A stretch of DNA of 53,392 bases, taken from NCBI GenBank assembly GCA_964389545.1, contig CAYMDN010000006.1:1-53392 (forward strand), read 5' to 3'. Of this stretch, positions 36,143 through 45,317 are shown in pieces. The position numbers were made by a program, and so were the translations under genes. Below the pieces are notes generated by a model that saw only the letters and a list, made by a program, of their open reading frames with translations, did no database searches and was not told where the DNA came from. The stretch's first letter is position 1, and each line of letters opens with the position of its first letter. This stretch comes from UMGS1781 sp964389545 (GTDB lineage Bacteria > Bacillota > Clostridia > TANB77 > CAG-508).

Positions 36143-37429
36143 ATGAAAGATAAATTAAGTAAATTTATTTCTTTAATAAAGAAATATGGAATCATAACTA
36201 CAATAAAAAAAGTTATAAGCTACATTGTATCCAAATTAATGAATGTATTTAACGGTTTGAACTTTATAAACAACAAAAAAATTTCTAAACTGTTAGATAG
36301 CATTTTAAAAAATAATGATTACGATAGAATCATTATTTGGCGTAGCAATTTTGGATGGAATGTACCTTTATTTCAACGTCCTCAGCATATATCTCTTAAT
36401 TTATCAAAACAAAAATGCTTAGTCTTTTATGAAGTAACACATTTTACAGACAAGATAAAAGACATAAAAGAAGTAAATAGTAATTTGGTACTAGTGAATT
36501 TAGAAAATAAAAGCGTCCAGAAAGCATTATTTTCAAAAATAAAGGGAGTAAATACTCCAAGGTATATACAATTATATTCAACAGATTGGAACATGAAATT
36601 AGACGATTTAAAACGATACATAGATGATGGATATAAAATAATATATGAATATATTGATGAAATTAATCCAATCCTTTCTGGAACAAAAGAAATACCAGTT
36701 AATATCAAAGAAAAATATGAATATATGCTAACAGATAAAGAAAATATATTTGTAGTGGTTACTGCAGATAAACTTAAAGAAGACATAGAGAAAAAAAGAG
36801 GAACAGAAAAGTTAGTATTTGCATGTAATGGAGTGGACTATGACCATTATCAAAATATAGACAAGCTATTTGAATTTGATAAAGAATTTAGAAAAATATT
36901 AGATGAAAACAAACCAATAATTGGATATTATGGGGCGTTTGCAAGTTGGTTTGACTATGAAATGGTTAGAAACCTAGCCCAAAAAAGACTAGAATACAAT
37001 ATAGTTTTAATTGGTACAAAATATGATGATACAATGGAGAAATCAAAAATAAATGAAATTCCAAATGTACATTTTTTAGGAACTAAGGACTACAAAATAC
37101 TAAAAAACTATGCAGATAAATTTGATGTATGCACAGTACCATTTTTAATAAATGATATAACAAAAGCAACATCGCCACTTAAAATATTTGAATATATGGC
37201 AATGAATAAACCAATAGTAACAACAGCAATGGATGAATGTAAAAAATATCAATCAATATTTATTGCAAATAACAATAATGAATTTATAGAATTAATAGAT
37301 AAAGCTATAAAACTAAGACTAGATAAAGATGTAGCATATTTTAAAACACTAAAAAAAGAAGCATTAGAAAATACATGGCAAACAAAGGCGAAAACAATAG
37401 TAAAATTACTTAAAGAAAATGAATCTTAG
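36143..37429 (+). CDS. GT-B glycosyltransferase (GT4/GT1-like)
   Basis: About 428 residues. An amphipathic N-terminus (LIKKYGIITTIKKVISYI) resembles those of the 23412 and 32653 products. The body resembles the first domain of the 23412 product: WNVPLFQRPQHISLNLSKQ, GYYGAFASWFDYEMVRNLA, NVHFLGTKDYKILKNYADKFD and LKIFEYMAMNKPIVTT. Starts three bases after the previous stop. Sugar unknown. Confidence 0.87.
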   Translation: MKDKLSKFISLIKKYGIITTIKKVISYIVSKLMNVFNGLNFINNKKISKLLDSILKNNDYDRIIIWRSNFGWNVPLFQRPQHISLNLSKQKCLVFYEVTHFTDKIKDIKEVNSNLVLVNLENKSVQKALFSKIKGVNTPRYIQLYSTDWNMKLDDLKRYIDDGYKIIYEYIDEINPILSGTKEIPVNIKEKYEYMLTDKENIFVVVTADKLKEDIEKKRGTEKLVFACNGVDYDHYQNIDKLFEFDKEFRKILDENKPIIGYYGAFASWFDYEMVRNLAQKRLEYNIVLIGTKYDDTMEKSKINEIPNVHFLGTKDYKILKNYADKFDVCTVPFLINDITKATSPLKIFEYMAMNKPIVTTAMDECKKYQSIFIANNNNEFIELIDKAIKLRLDKDVAYFKTLKKEALENTWQTKAKTIVKLLKENES

Positions 37430-37449
37430 ATATGTAATAAGGAGATATA

Positions 37450-38172
37450 ATGGATAAAGAAAAGATATTAGGATTCGATGTATGTATAGATGAAGAAAAA
37501 AAGTTAATAGAAAATATATTTAAAGACTATTTAAATAAGGAACAACTTTTTATTGTAAATATTAATCCAGAGATAGCTGTCACAAATTACAAAAATGAGG
37601 AATTAAAAGCTAAGCTAAATGAACAAAAATATCAAATTCCAGATGGAAGCGGAATAGTATGGGCAATAAAAAAGAAATATAAAAAACAATGTCAAAGAAT
37701 TACTGGAATTGATTTAATGCAAAAACTATGCGAAAAGTCACAAGAATATTCAAGCAATATATATTTATATGGTTCAGCAGAAGGAATTGCAGATAAAGCA
37801 AAAATAGAATTAGAAAAAAACTATCCTAACATACATATAGTAGGTACAAATAATGGATATGAATATACAGAAGATGTAGTAAAAAAAATAGAGACAATGC
37901 CTATTGATATTCTATTTGTTGGAATAGGATCACCAAAGCAAGAAGAATTTATTTTAAAATATAGAGATAGATTAAAAAATATAAAAATACTTATGCCAGT
38001 TGGAGGTTCATTTGATGTAATCAGTAAAAGTAAAAAAAGAGCACCAATGTGGATGCAGAAGTGCAATATAGAATGGCTATATAGGTTATTTAAAGAACCA
38101 AGAAGATTCTTTAGACAATTAAAATTAGTAAAGTTTATGTATTTAGTATGTAAAGAAAAAACCACAAAATGA
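37450..38172 (+). CDS. WecG/TagA/CpsF family glycosyltransferase (GT26)
   Basis: About 240 residues. Transfers ManNAc-type (TagA) or related sugar to GlcNAc-PP-polyprenol in wall polymer linkage-unit synthesis. Visible are VNINPEIAVTNYKNEEL, the catalytic-Asp region YQIPDGSGIVWA, RITGIDLM, NIYLYGSAEG, VGIGSPKQEEF and the C-terminal membrane-association basic stretch RAPMWMQKCNIEWLYRLFKEPRR. With TagO and a 2-epimerase in the window, the linkage-unit pathway is complete on paper. Last gene of the operon. Confidence 0.92.
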   Translation: MDKEKILGFDVCIDEEKKLIENIFKDYLNKEQLFIVNINPEIAVTNYKNEELKAKLNEQKYQIPDGSGIVWAIKKKYKKQCQRITGIDLMQKLCEKSQEYSSNIYLYGSAEGIADKAKIELEKNYPNIHIVGTNNGYEYTEDVVKKIETMPIDILFVGIGSPKQEEFILKYRDRLKNIKILMPVGGSFDVISKSKKRAPMWMQKCNIEWLYRLFKEPRRFFRQLKLVKFMYLVCKEKTTK

Positions 38173-38186
38173 TTTGCGGTTTTTTC
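38155..38186. terminator. Terminator ending the polysaccharide operon
   Basis: Stem gaaaaaacc-a-caaa/tttg-c-ggttttttc with one A-C mismatch, overlapping the end of wecG, T-rich on the plus strand and usable by the convergent ligase gene. Confidence 0.75.
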
Positions 38187-38189
38187 TTT

Positions 38190-39690
38190 TTATTTATTAT
38201 TTATATTTTCTTCAACTTTATCATCTAATAAGTAGAATAACAACGCAAAATACAATGTAAAACTTAATGAATTTAATAAGTTACCAGACATATATGCAAT
38301 TCCTAATGCGAATATAATAGCAATTCCAGCGATACCATTAGTAACTGTTAAATCTTTGAATTTTGATTTCAATACTTTAATAGCAAATGCAAATAATAAT
38401 ATGAAATATGGTGCTAAAACTATAAATGTTCCGATTATTCCTAATGAATAATATTGTACAACAAAGTCTTTTTCAATGTTAAAGATATTTTGAACTCTAG
38501 TATGTGTTATTCCAAATAATTTGTCCATAGGATTGTTGTTAATTTCTACAACTCTTTTAATCATAGAAGTTTCTATAAATCTATAATCTGTAAGTAATGT
38601 CATATCATTTTGCATTAAATTATACCAAAATTCTGGATCATGTTCATAAGGATAATTTTCATATATAAATTGTTGATGTATTTTTTTAGTCCTAAAGTTT
38701 GCTAATATATATTCTTTCATATACTCAAGTGTAGGCGTATCAGAATCTTCTGAACCACTTGATGCTGGCTTTTCTGGAACAACTATATCCGCTTCATCAA
38801 AATTATCTATTACTGTTGATCTTTCTTCAAGTCTATTAAACATTGGATTAACTGGTAGTAATGCTACATATATTACCAATACAATACATATTGGAAGGTA
38901 CGGCTTTATTTTGAACTTTTGCTTTTGTATAAAGGCAACAAATAGAAGAGCAAATATTGTATATACAAACACTATAATTACACCAAAAACTGCAACTCTT
39001 GTACATAATAGAATTAAAGCAAATATGTTACAAATAAGTGTAAAGCAGTTTAGAAAATTAAATTTCCTAAATACCAAGTAAATAGCAAATGGCAAATACA
39101 TAATAAGTACCGCGCCTATTTGATTTCCATACTCAAAAAGTCCTCTAGAAGCTAATTCTAAGTAGGAATAATTAGAATTAGAATCAAACCATTTAAAGAA
39201 GTTAGCTTCAATTTTTTTATCACTATAATTTCCATAAGAAAATCCACAGAAATTACTTATGATTATAACTAACGAAATTATTAAAATTAATGTTGTTATA
39301 ATTAATTTAACATCTTTTTTAGATAATTTAGCTTTGTATAAAGAATATATAAGCATAAGGGGTGAAATCATCTTTACAAAATACAATGCTTCTTTAAAAA
39401 TGGAATAACCAAAGTTTCCAGAAACTAGAGAGTGAAAGTGCAAAGCATTAATATGATGAAATACAAAATATATTCCGTACGATAGCGGGATATATTAGCA
39501 ATAAATATTTTTTCTTGTTTTTAGAAGTAATAAAGTAATATGCAAATATTGCAAAAACAAGTATTACCCTAATTAAAGTTGATATAGAATTATAAAAATA
39601 TGTCATATCAAATACAGGTTGTATAATAAAAAAAACTATTAAAATCTTTTTTATTATACTGTCAAATTTTTCTGAATCAATTTTTTTCAT
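38190..39690 (-). CDS. O-antigen ligase/polymerase-like membrane protein, needs +1 frameshift at CGG
   Basis: Multi-spanning membrane protein (about 499 residues) of the O-antigen ligase/Wzy-like class, expected to polymerise or attach wall polysaccharide. The first part (from 39690, after a GGAGA site) has two or three helices; its zero frame reads AIV-R and stops eight codons later. Skipping C39477 gives AIV-GIYFVFHHINALHFHS and continues for 428 codons with many helices and a large outside loop (RTKKIHQQFIYENYPYEHDP), the loop typical of these ligases. Convergent to wecG. Without the shift only about 80 residues would be made. Function is from family resemblance only. Confidence 0.82.
39474..39480 (-). 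other. +1 frameshift site GTA-CGG-A in the ligase gene
   Basis: Minus-strand CGG at 39477-39475 is in frame. The +1 frame reads GGA ATA TAT (Gly-Ile-Tyr) and continues a membrane segment without a break in hydrophobicity. Confidence 0.85.
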
Positions 39691-39787
39691 ATAAATCTCC
39701 ATTTTTTAGTTTATTTTAACTTTCATATTTTATAATCAAAACGGCAATTTGTCAATCACAAAAAAATGATAAAAATGCCGAAAAAAG

Positions 39788-39817
39788 TTGATTTATCAGG
39801 TAAAAGTATGATATTAT
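39788..39817 (+). promoter_or_regulatory. SigA-type promoter for wecB
   Basis: TTGATT, 18 bases, TATTAT, 35 bases before the start codon. Confidence 0.5.
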
Positions 39818-39852
39818 AAGTATTGTGAAAAATTAAGTAAAAGGAAGAAAAA

Positions 39853-40965
39853 ATGGAAAAAATTAAAGTAATGACAATATTTGGTACTAGACCAGAAGCA
39901 ATAAAAATGGCTCCATTGGTAAAAGAACTTAAGTCAAGAGAAGAGATTGAATGTATTGTTTGTGTTACAGCACAACACAGGCAAATGCTTGATCAAGTTT
40001 TGGATGCTTTTGAAATAAAACCAGATTTTGATTTAAATATTATGAGTCAAGGACAGACTTTAAGTGATATTACAAGTAGGGTATTAAAAGGACTAGAGAA
40101 TATAATTAAAGAAATAAAACCTAATATTATTTTAGTACATGGAGACACAACTACAACGTTTGCAGGAGCACTCGCAGCATTTTATAACCAAATAGATATA
40201 GGACATGTTGAGGCAGGACTTAGAACATGGAATAAGTATTCTCCATATCCAGAAGAAATGAACAGACAAATGGTTGGTGTTATGGCAGATATGCATTTTG
40301 CTCCAACAGAGAATAGTAAACGTAGTTTATTAAGAGAAGGAAAAAAAGAAGAGAACATATATGTTACTGGAAATACTGCAATAGATGCGCTGTCAACAAC
40401 AGTAAAAGAAAATTATAAACATCCAATATTTGATTGGTTAGAAAATAATAGATTAATATTACTTACTGCTCATAGAAGAGAAAATTTAGGGGAACCTATG
40501 AGACACATGTTTAAAGCAATAAAGAAAGTAGTAGATGAACATGAAGATGTTAGAGTAGTATATCCAGTTCATTTAAATCCAAGAGTTAAAGAAGTTGCAG
40601 ATGAAATTTTAGGAAATGATGATAGAATAAAATTAATAGAACCACTTGAAGTAATAGATTTTCACAATTTCATAAATAAATCTTACATAATACTTACAGA
40701 TAGTGGAGGAATACAGGAAGAAGCACCTTCATTAGGAAAACCAGTATTAGTTCTAAGAGACACAACAGAAAGACCAGAGGGAATAGATGCAGGTACATTA
40801 AAACTTGCAGGAACAGATGAAGAAACTATTTATAGATTAACAACAGAATTACTAGACAACAAAGAAACTTATGAAAAAATGAGTAAAGCTTCAAATCCAT
40901 ATGGAGATGGAAAGGCAAGTAAAAGAATAACAGATGAAATAATAAAAAGATATTATAAAAAATAA
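39853..40965 (+). CDS. wecB: UDP-GlcNAc 2-epimerase
   Basis: About 370 residues. Converts UDP-GlcNAc to UDP-ManNAc. Shows TIFGTRPEAIKMAPLV, CVTAQHRQMLDQVL, LVHGDTTTTFAGALAAFY, GHVEAGLRTWNKYSPYPEEMNRQ, LTAHRRENLG, and SGGIQEEAPSLGKPVLVLRDTTERPEG, all classic WecB/MnaA motifs. Distinct in sequence from the CapG-like enzyme at 27267. It would supply ManNAc for WecG/TagA. First gene of a group running to GtrA. Confidence 0.95.
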   Translation: MEKIKVMTIFGTRPEAIKMAPLVKELKSREEIECIVCVTAQHRQMLDQVLDAFEIKPDFDLNIMSQGQTLSDITSRVLKGLENIIKEIKPNIILVHGDTTTTFAGALAAFYNQIDIGHVEAGLRTWNKYSPYPEEMNRQMVGVMADMHFAPTENSKRSLLREGKKEENIYVTGNTAIDALSTTVKENYKHPIFDWLENNRLILLTAHRRENLGEPMRHMFKAIKKVVDEHEDVRVVYPVHLNPRVKEVADEILGNDDRIKLIEPLEVIDFHNFINKSYIILTDSGGIQEEAPSLGKPVLVLRDTTERPEGIDAGTLKLAGTDEETIYRLTTELLDNKETYEKMSKASNPYGDGKASKRITDEIIKRYYKK

Positions 40966-40978
40966 GGGAGATAAAGAA

Positions 40979-41302
40979 ATGGTTATTAATCAATTAATGG
41001 CTATACTATTGCCAGGAATAGTATATTTAAAAGCATATGAAAAATTTTCAAAGAAAGAAACAAAAGGAGAAGAAAGTATAAAAAAATATTTAATAGGTAC
41101 GATGATTATAAATATGATTATATATTCAATAATGATATATGGATTAAGAACACCGCTATTTATTTTTACTAATCAATTTACATTAAAATATTTGTTATTA
41201 GGTATCGTTGTTGCGATAGCATTTGCTATGATAGAAAAAGTTTGCGAAAAAGATGTAGAAATTGAGTTGGAGGTAGAACGTAACAATGAGAAAAAAAATT
41301 AG
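40979..41302 (+). CDS. Small multi-pass membrane protein, unknown
   Basis: A 107-residue protein with three hydrophobic segments (about 5-18, 38-55, 68-85) and a charged C-terminus (EKDVEIELEVERNNEKKN). It starts 13 bases after wecB, with GGGAGA upstream, and overlaps the next gene by 17 bases, so it is probably translated with it. I do not recognise a family. Confidence 0.65.
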   Translation: MVINQLMAILLPGIVYLKAYEKFSKKETKGEESIKKYLIGTMIINMIIYSIMIYGLRTPLFIFTNQFTLKYLLLGIVVAIAFAMIEKVCEKDVEIELEVERNNEKKN

Positions 41303-42842
41303 CATAGCTATAATGATAATTGTACTACTGTTGTCATCGGTAATGATAGTTGGTTCTAATTATTATTCACGAGAATATGCTCAGCAAGAATTTGACCAAA
41401 TATTGTTCTATATATTTAATGGTGTTGGAGGTACAGCTCAAAGCGTAGTAAAAGAAGTTATAACAAGTAATATTGTACCAGTAATAATAGCATTTGCAGT
41501 ATTATTATTTTTAACAAAATCAAAATCTAAGAAAACAATTTTTTTAAAATTAAGATTTAAAAGTAAAAAAATTAGAATTCAGTTATTTCCAATAAAAGTA
41601 ATTGTTAACCACAAAATAATATACACAATAGTTGTGCTAATAATTTCTATAATAGCAACAATAAAAGGATTTAAGATTGATAAATACATAAAACATAATG
41701 TAGAAACAACAAATATTTATGAAGAACAATATGTTGATGGAAACATAATAAGCATAACTTTTCCAGAACAAAAAAGAAACTTAATATTTATTTCAGTAGA
41801 GAGCATGGAGACAACATTGTGCTCTAAAGAAAATGGTGGAGGATGGGAATACTCAATTATTCCAGAACTTGAGCAATTAGAATTAGATTATATCAATTTT
41901 TCTAATACAGATAAATTAGGTGGTCCATCAACTGTTTATGGAACTGCCTTTACATCGGGTGGTTTGGTAGCAGAAACAGCTGGAATACCTTTGGTTACAC
42001 CAGCATATAAGAATAATGATAACACGTACTATGGTAGAGGAGAATACTTAAAAAATGCGTATACTCTAGGAGATATTCTAGAAAAAGAAGGTTACAATCA
42101 AGAAATAATGATGGGCTCAGAGGGAGAATTTGGAGGCAGAGCTCAGTACTTTACTACAAATGGAAATTACAAAATTTTCGACTATAATTATGCAGTATCA
42201 ACAGGAAAAATGACTGCAGAAGAACGCCAATGGTGGGGATTTACAGACGATAAATTATTTGCATGGGCAAAAGAAGAAATTTCTGCACTTGCAAATGAGG
42301 ACAAACCATTTAATATACTAGTACAAACAGCAGATACTCACTTTGTAGATGGATGGCTTAGTGATAAAGCAGAACAGGAATATCCAACACAGTATGAGAA
42401 TGTACATGCATATTCATCAAAATCTATATATGAGTTTGTTAACTGGGTACAGGAACAATCATTTTATGAGAATACAACAATAGTAATATTAGGTGATCAT
42501 TTGGGTATGCAAAGTGAATTTTATAAAGAGCATATTGAGCCAGATTATGAAAGAACAGTGTATAATGTTATTATAAATTCAGCAATAGAAGCAACAAATA
42601 CCAAGAATAGAGTATTTAATACAATGGATATGTTCCCAACAATACTGGCTAGTATGGGAGTTACAATAGAGGGAAATAGAATAGGTTTAGGAACAAATTT
42701 GTTTACGGGTGATAAGACTCTTATGGAAGAACTTGGAAAAGAATACTTCATATCAGAAATGGATAAAAGATCAAACTTTTATAATAATGTGATATTAGGT
42801 GAAGATTATTATTTGACAAGAAATGCGGTTGGTGGAGAATAA
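41286..42842 (+). CDS. Phosphoglycerol transferase, LtaS/MdoB-like sulfatase fold
   Basis: About 518 residues. Helices at the N-terminus (about 5-25, 55-75, 110-130) precede an extracellular alkaline-phosphatase-like domain. Metal and catalytic elements: LIFISVESMETT (Glu), the GTAFTSGGLVAETAGIPLV segment with the nucleophilic Thr, which is closer to MdoB/OpgB (G-T-x-x-T-x-G-G) than to LtaS, and VILGDHLGM. It would move phosphoglycerol from phosphatidylglycerol to a polymer or glycolipid outside the cell, consistent with the lipid kinase that follows, which can recycle the diacylglycerol released. Only three helices against five in LtaS. Confidence 0.88.
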   Translation: MRKKISIAIMIIVLLLSSVMIVGSNYYSREYAQQEFDQILFYIFNGVGGTAQSVVKEVITSNIVPVIIAFAVLLFLTKSKSKKTIFLKLRFKSKKIRIQLFPIKVIVNHKIIYTIVVLIISIIATIKGFKIDKYIKHNVETTNIYEEQYVDGNIISITFPEQKRNLIFISVESMETTLCSKENGGGWEYSIIPELEQLELDYINFSNTDKLGGPSTVYGTAFTSGGLVAETAGIPLVTPAYKNNDNTYYGRGEYLKNAYTLGDILEKEGYNQEIMMGSEGEFGGRAQYFTTNGNYKIFDYNYAVSTGKMTAEERQWWGFTDDKLFAWAKEEISALANEDKPFNILVQTADTHFVDGWLSDKAEQEYPTQYENVHAYSSKSIYEFVNWVQEQSFYENTTIVILGDHLGMQSEFYKEHIEPDYERTVYNVIINSAIEATNTKNRVFNTMDMFPTILASMGVTIEGNRIGLGTNLFTGDKTLMEELGKEYFISEMDKRSNFYNNVILGEDYYLTRNAVGGE

Positions 42843-42864
42843 AGTAACTAGTAAAGAGGAAAAA

Positions 42865-43773
42865 ATGAAAAAAAATTTGCTATTGATAATCAATCCCAAT
42901 TCGGGAAAAGGAAATGTAAAGAAAAAAATAAAAAAACTTATCCAAAACTTCGAAAAATTGGACTATGTGATAAATAAGGTGTATACTGAAAAAGGAGTTT
43001 CTATAAAGGACAAAGTAGAAAAATATTTAAATGAAACAGATTTAATAGTATGTTGTGGAGGAGACGGAACATTAAATGAAACTATTAATATGATAGTTAA
43101 TTTAGATATTCATAAACCTTTAACTTTTGTACCATTAGGTACGATGAATGATTTTTCGAAAATCTTAGGAATTTCAAAGAAAACTTTATTTTCAGTTAGA
43201 AAAGATAAGGATTTAAAATTAATAAATTCTGATGTAGGAGAATTTAACGGACGTTATTTCAACTATGTGGCTGCATTTGGAGCTTTTTCGGAGGTGTCCT
43301 ATGAAACACCACAAAGGTTGAAAAACTTACTAGGAAAACTTGCATATTTTATGATTGCTGCCAAATATATAACAAGAATAAAACCATATGATGTAAAAAT
43401 TGAGTATGATGGAAAAGTTGAAGAGGGACAATTTATATATGGTGCAATAAGTAATTCTAGGTCAATAGGCGGATTTAAATGGTACAAGAAGGTAGATCTA
43501 AAGCTAGATGACGGTAAGTTCGAAATGCTATTTGTAAGAAAACCTCGCGGACCTATAAAATTCATAAATACACTGATTTTATTATTAAGAAGAAAATATA
43601 AAGAACCTTATTTTATATATGCTCAAACTGGAAATGTTAAAATAACAACAAAAGAAGATGTTAAATGGACATTAGATGGAGAAGGTATGGACGGAACAAA
43701 AGAGGTGGCAATTAAAAATATAAATAAACGTGTTACATATGCAATACCACATAACAAACCAAAGAACAAATAA
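42865..43773 (+). CDS. Diacylglycerol/lipid kinase, DgkB/YegS family
   Basis: About 302 residues. LLLIINPNSGKGNVKKKI, the nucleotide loop CCGGDGTLNETINMI, LGTMNDFSKILGI and the late DGEGMDG are the DgkB family marks. Phosphorylates diacylglycerol, the by-product of phosphoglycerol transfer, so placement after the MdoB-like gene is logical. ATG 42865 follows AGAGGAAAA. It contains an Arg CGC codon at 43546 (KPRGP) and CGT codons, with no break, showing these are read normally. Confidence 0.92.
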   Translation: MKKNLLLIINPNSGKGNVKKKIKKLIQNFEKLDYVINKVYTEKGVSIKDKVEKYLNETDLIVCCGGDGTLNETINMIVNLDIHKPLTFVPLGTMNDFSKILGISKKTLFSVRKDKDLKLINSDVGEFNGRYFNYVAAFGAFSEVSYETPQRLKNLLGKLAYFMIAAKYITRIKPYDVKIEYDGKVEEGQFIYGAISNSRSIGGFKWYKKVDLKLDDGKFEMLFVRKPRGPIKFINTLILLLRRKYKEPYFIYAQTGNVKITTKEDVKWTLDGEGMDGTKEVAIKNINKRVTYAIPHNKPKNK

Positions 43774-43811
43774 GAATTCAAATATTTTATGAAAATATAG
43801 GAGAGAAGTAT

Positions 43812-44750
43812 ATGAAAAAGTTATCAATAGTAATACCAATGTATTATGAAGAAGAAGTTGTAGATGAGTGCTACAACAGACTAGAAAAGGTTTTAAATGC
43901 CCTGAAAGATTACGACTATGAAATAATATTTGTGAATGATGGAAGTAAAGATAAAACATTAGAACTATTAACCACAATAGCAGATAAAAATAAGAAAGTA
44001 AAAATAGTTTCATTTTCAAGAAACTTTGGACATCAAGCTGCTGTTACAGCTGGATTGCAGTACGTAACAGGTGATGTAATTCTTATTATAGATGCGGACC
44101 TTCAAGATCCACCAGAATTAATCCCAGATATGTTAAAATTATGGGAAGACGGAAACGAAGTAATTTATGGAGAAAGAAAATCAAGAGAAGGGGAATCTGT
44201 ATTCAAACTATTTACAGCGAGTATGTTCTATAAAACACTAAATGCATTATCAGATGTGGAAATACCAAAAAATACAGGAGATTTTAGATTAGTAGATAGA
44301 AAAGTAGTAGACACAATAAATGCAATGCCTGAGCATAATAAATTCTTAAGAGGCTTATTTAGCTGGGTTGGATATAAACAATATGCGTTTAAATATGAGA
44401 GAAAAGAACGTTTTGCAGGAGAAACAAAATATCCATTAAAGAAAATGTTGAAATTAGCTGGAGATGGAATAATAGGATTCTCAACAAAACCACTTAAAAT
44501 GCTTGGAGGATTAGGAATATTATCAATCTTCATATCATTTATAGTTTTAGTATATGCAATTTTATCATTCATATTTGGATGGGGAAATCTTACAGCTGGA
44601 TGGACATCTTTAATGGTTGCAATAACATTCTTTGCAGGTGTTCAACTATTAGCATTATGGATACTTTCAGAATATATTGGTCGTATTTATGATGAATCAA
44701 AGAAACGCCCTCAATATATTGTTGACAAGACTTTTAACATTGATAAATAA
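43812..44750 (+). CDS. Polyprenyl-phosphate glycosyltransferase, GtrB/DPM1-like
   Basis: About 312 residues. GT2 domain: LSIVIPMYYEEEVVDECYNR, IIFVNDGSKDKTLELL, SRNFGHQAAVTAGLQY, DADLQDPPELI and GDFRLVDRKVV, then two C-terminal membrane helices. It makes polyprenyl-phosphate sugar used outside the membrane to decorate wall polymers, typically with GtrA, which is encoded next. A long hairpin lies between the two. Confidence 0.93.
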   Translation: MKKLSIVIPMYYEEEVVDECYNRLEKVLNALKDYDYEIIFVNDGSKDKTLELLTTIADKNKKVKIVSFSRNFGHQAAVTAGLQYVTGDVILIIDADLQDPPELIPDMLKLWEDGNEVIYGERKSREGESVFKLFTASMFYKTLNALSDVEIPKNTGDFRLVDRKVVDTINAMPEHNKFLRGLFSWVGYKQYAFKYERKERFAGETKYPLKKMLKLAGDGIIGFSTKPLKMLGGLGILSIFISFIVLVYAILSFIFGWGNLTAGWTSLMVAITFFAGVQLLALWILSEYIGRIYDESKKRPQYIVDKTFNIDK

Positions 44751-44764
44751 TTTGTAATAAGTCT

Positions 44765-44838
44765 GCCTCATCTTGCTGGATTTTATATATTTTTTTCGTG
44801 CTTTAGTCGAGAAAAAATATATAAAATCCACGTGAGGC
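44765..44838. repeat. Long imperfect hairpin between gtrB and gtrA
   Basis: Outer arms gcctca/tgaggc and a 20-base inner stem from 44777-44797 (tggattttatatattttttt) paired with 44811-44830. The 13-base loop is gtgctttagtcga. It may be an attenuator, an RNA processing site or a miniature repeat element. I cannot tell which. Confidence 0.6.
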
Positions 44839-44891
44839 TACTTTAAACACAATAATATAAATTCAAATCAAATGATTAAGGGGAGTACAAA

Positions 44892-45308
44892 ATGGAAAAA
44901 TTAAAAGAACTTTATTTAAAGTATAAAGAAATAGTTAATTATCTAATAGTTGGAGGACTTACAACTTTAATTTCGCTTGTGGTGTATTATGGAGCAGTAT
45001 TTACATTTTTGAATCCAGATAATGCGATACAATTACAAATAGCTAATATTTTATCATGGGTGGCAGGAGTAACATTTGCATATTTTACAAATAGAAAATT
45101 TGTATTTGAAAGCGAAAATCCAGACAAAATAAAAGAAGCTACAAAATTTGTAGGATCAAGAATATCAACACTATTATTAGATATGCTAGTAATGTTTGTA
45201 GGAACAACACTACTAGGCTTTAACGATAAAATAATAAAATTAGTATCACAAGTACTAGTAATTGTAGGAAATTACTTGATAAGCAAACTATTTGTTTTTA
45301 AAAAGTAA
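44892..45308 (+). CDS. GtrA-like flippase
   Basis: About 138 residues with four hydrophobic helices. NYLIVGGLTTLISLVVYYG at the start, ILSWVAGVTFAYFTNRKFVFES in the middle (family signature) and a basic KLFVFKK end. Moves polyprenyl-phosphate sugars made by GtrB across the membrane. AAGGGGAG ribosome site. Confidence 0.92.
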   Translation: MEKLKELYLKYKEIVNYLIVGGLTTLISLVVYYGAVFTFLNPDNAIQLQIANILSWVAGVTFAYFTNRKFVFESENPDKIKEATKFVGSRISTLLLDMLVMFVGTTLLGFNDKIIKLVSQVLVIVGNYLISKLFVFKK

Positions 45309-45317
45309 TTGTTATAC

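Noticed and set aside
1256..39477. Sequencing or assembly indels as the cause of the five split genes
   Set aside because: All five breaks are +1 at the same codon, mostly without a homopolymer, and no break occurs elsewhere in about 48 kb of coding sequence. Raw reads would still settle it.
1256..39477. CGG reassigned to another amino acid (for example Trp or Gln, as reported in some bacteria)
   Set aside because: A reassigned codon would keep the reading frame. Here the frame always changes by one at CGG, and the zero frame ends or turns into unrelated sequence.
39448..39702. Separate small membrane protein gene upstream of the ligase-like gene
   Set aside because: It is the N-terminal part of the same protein, separated by the CGG +1 shift; the downstream part has no ribosome site of its own.
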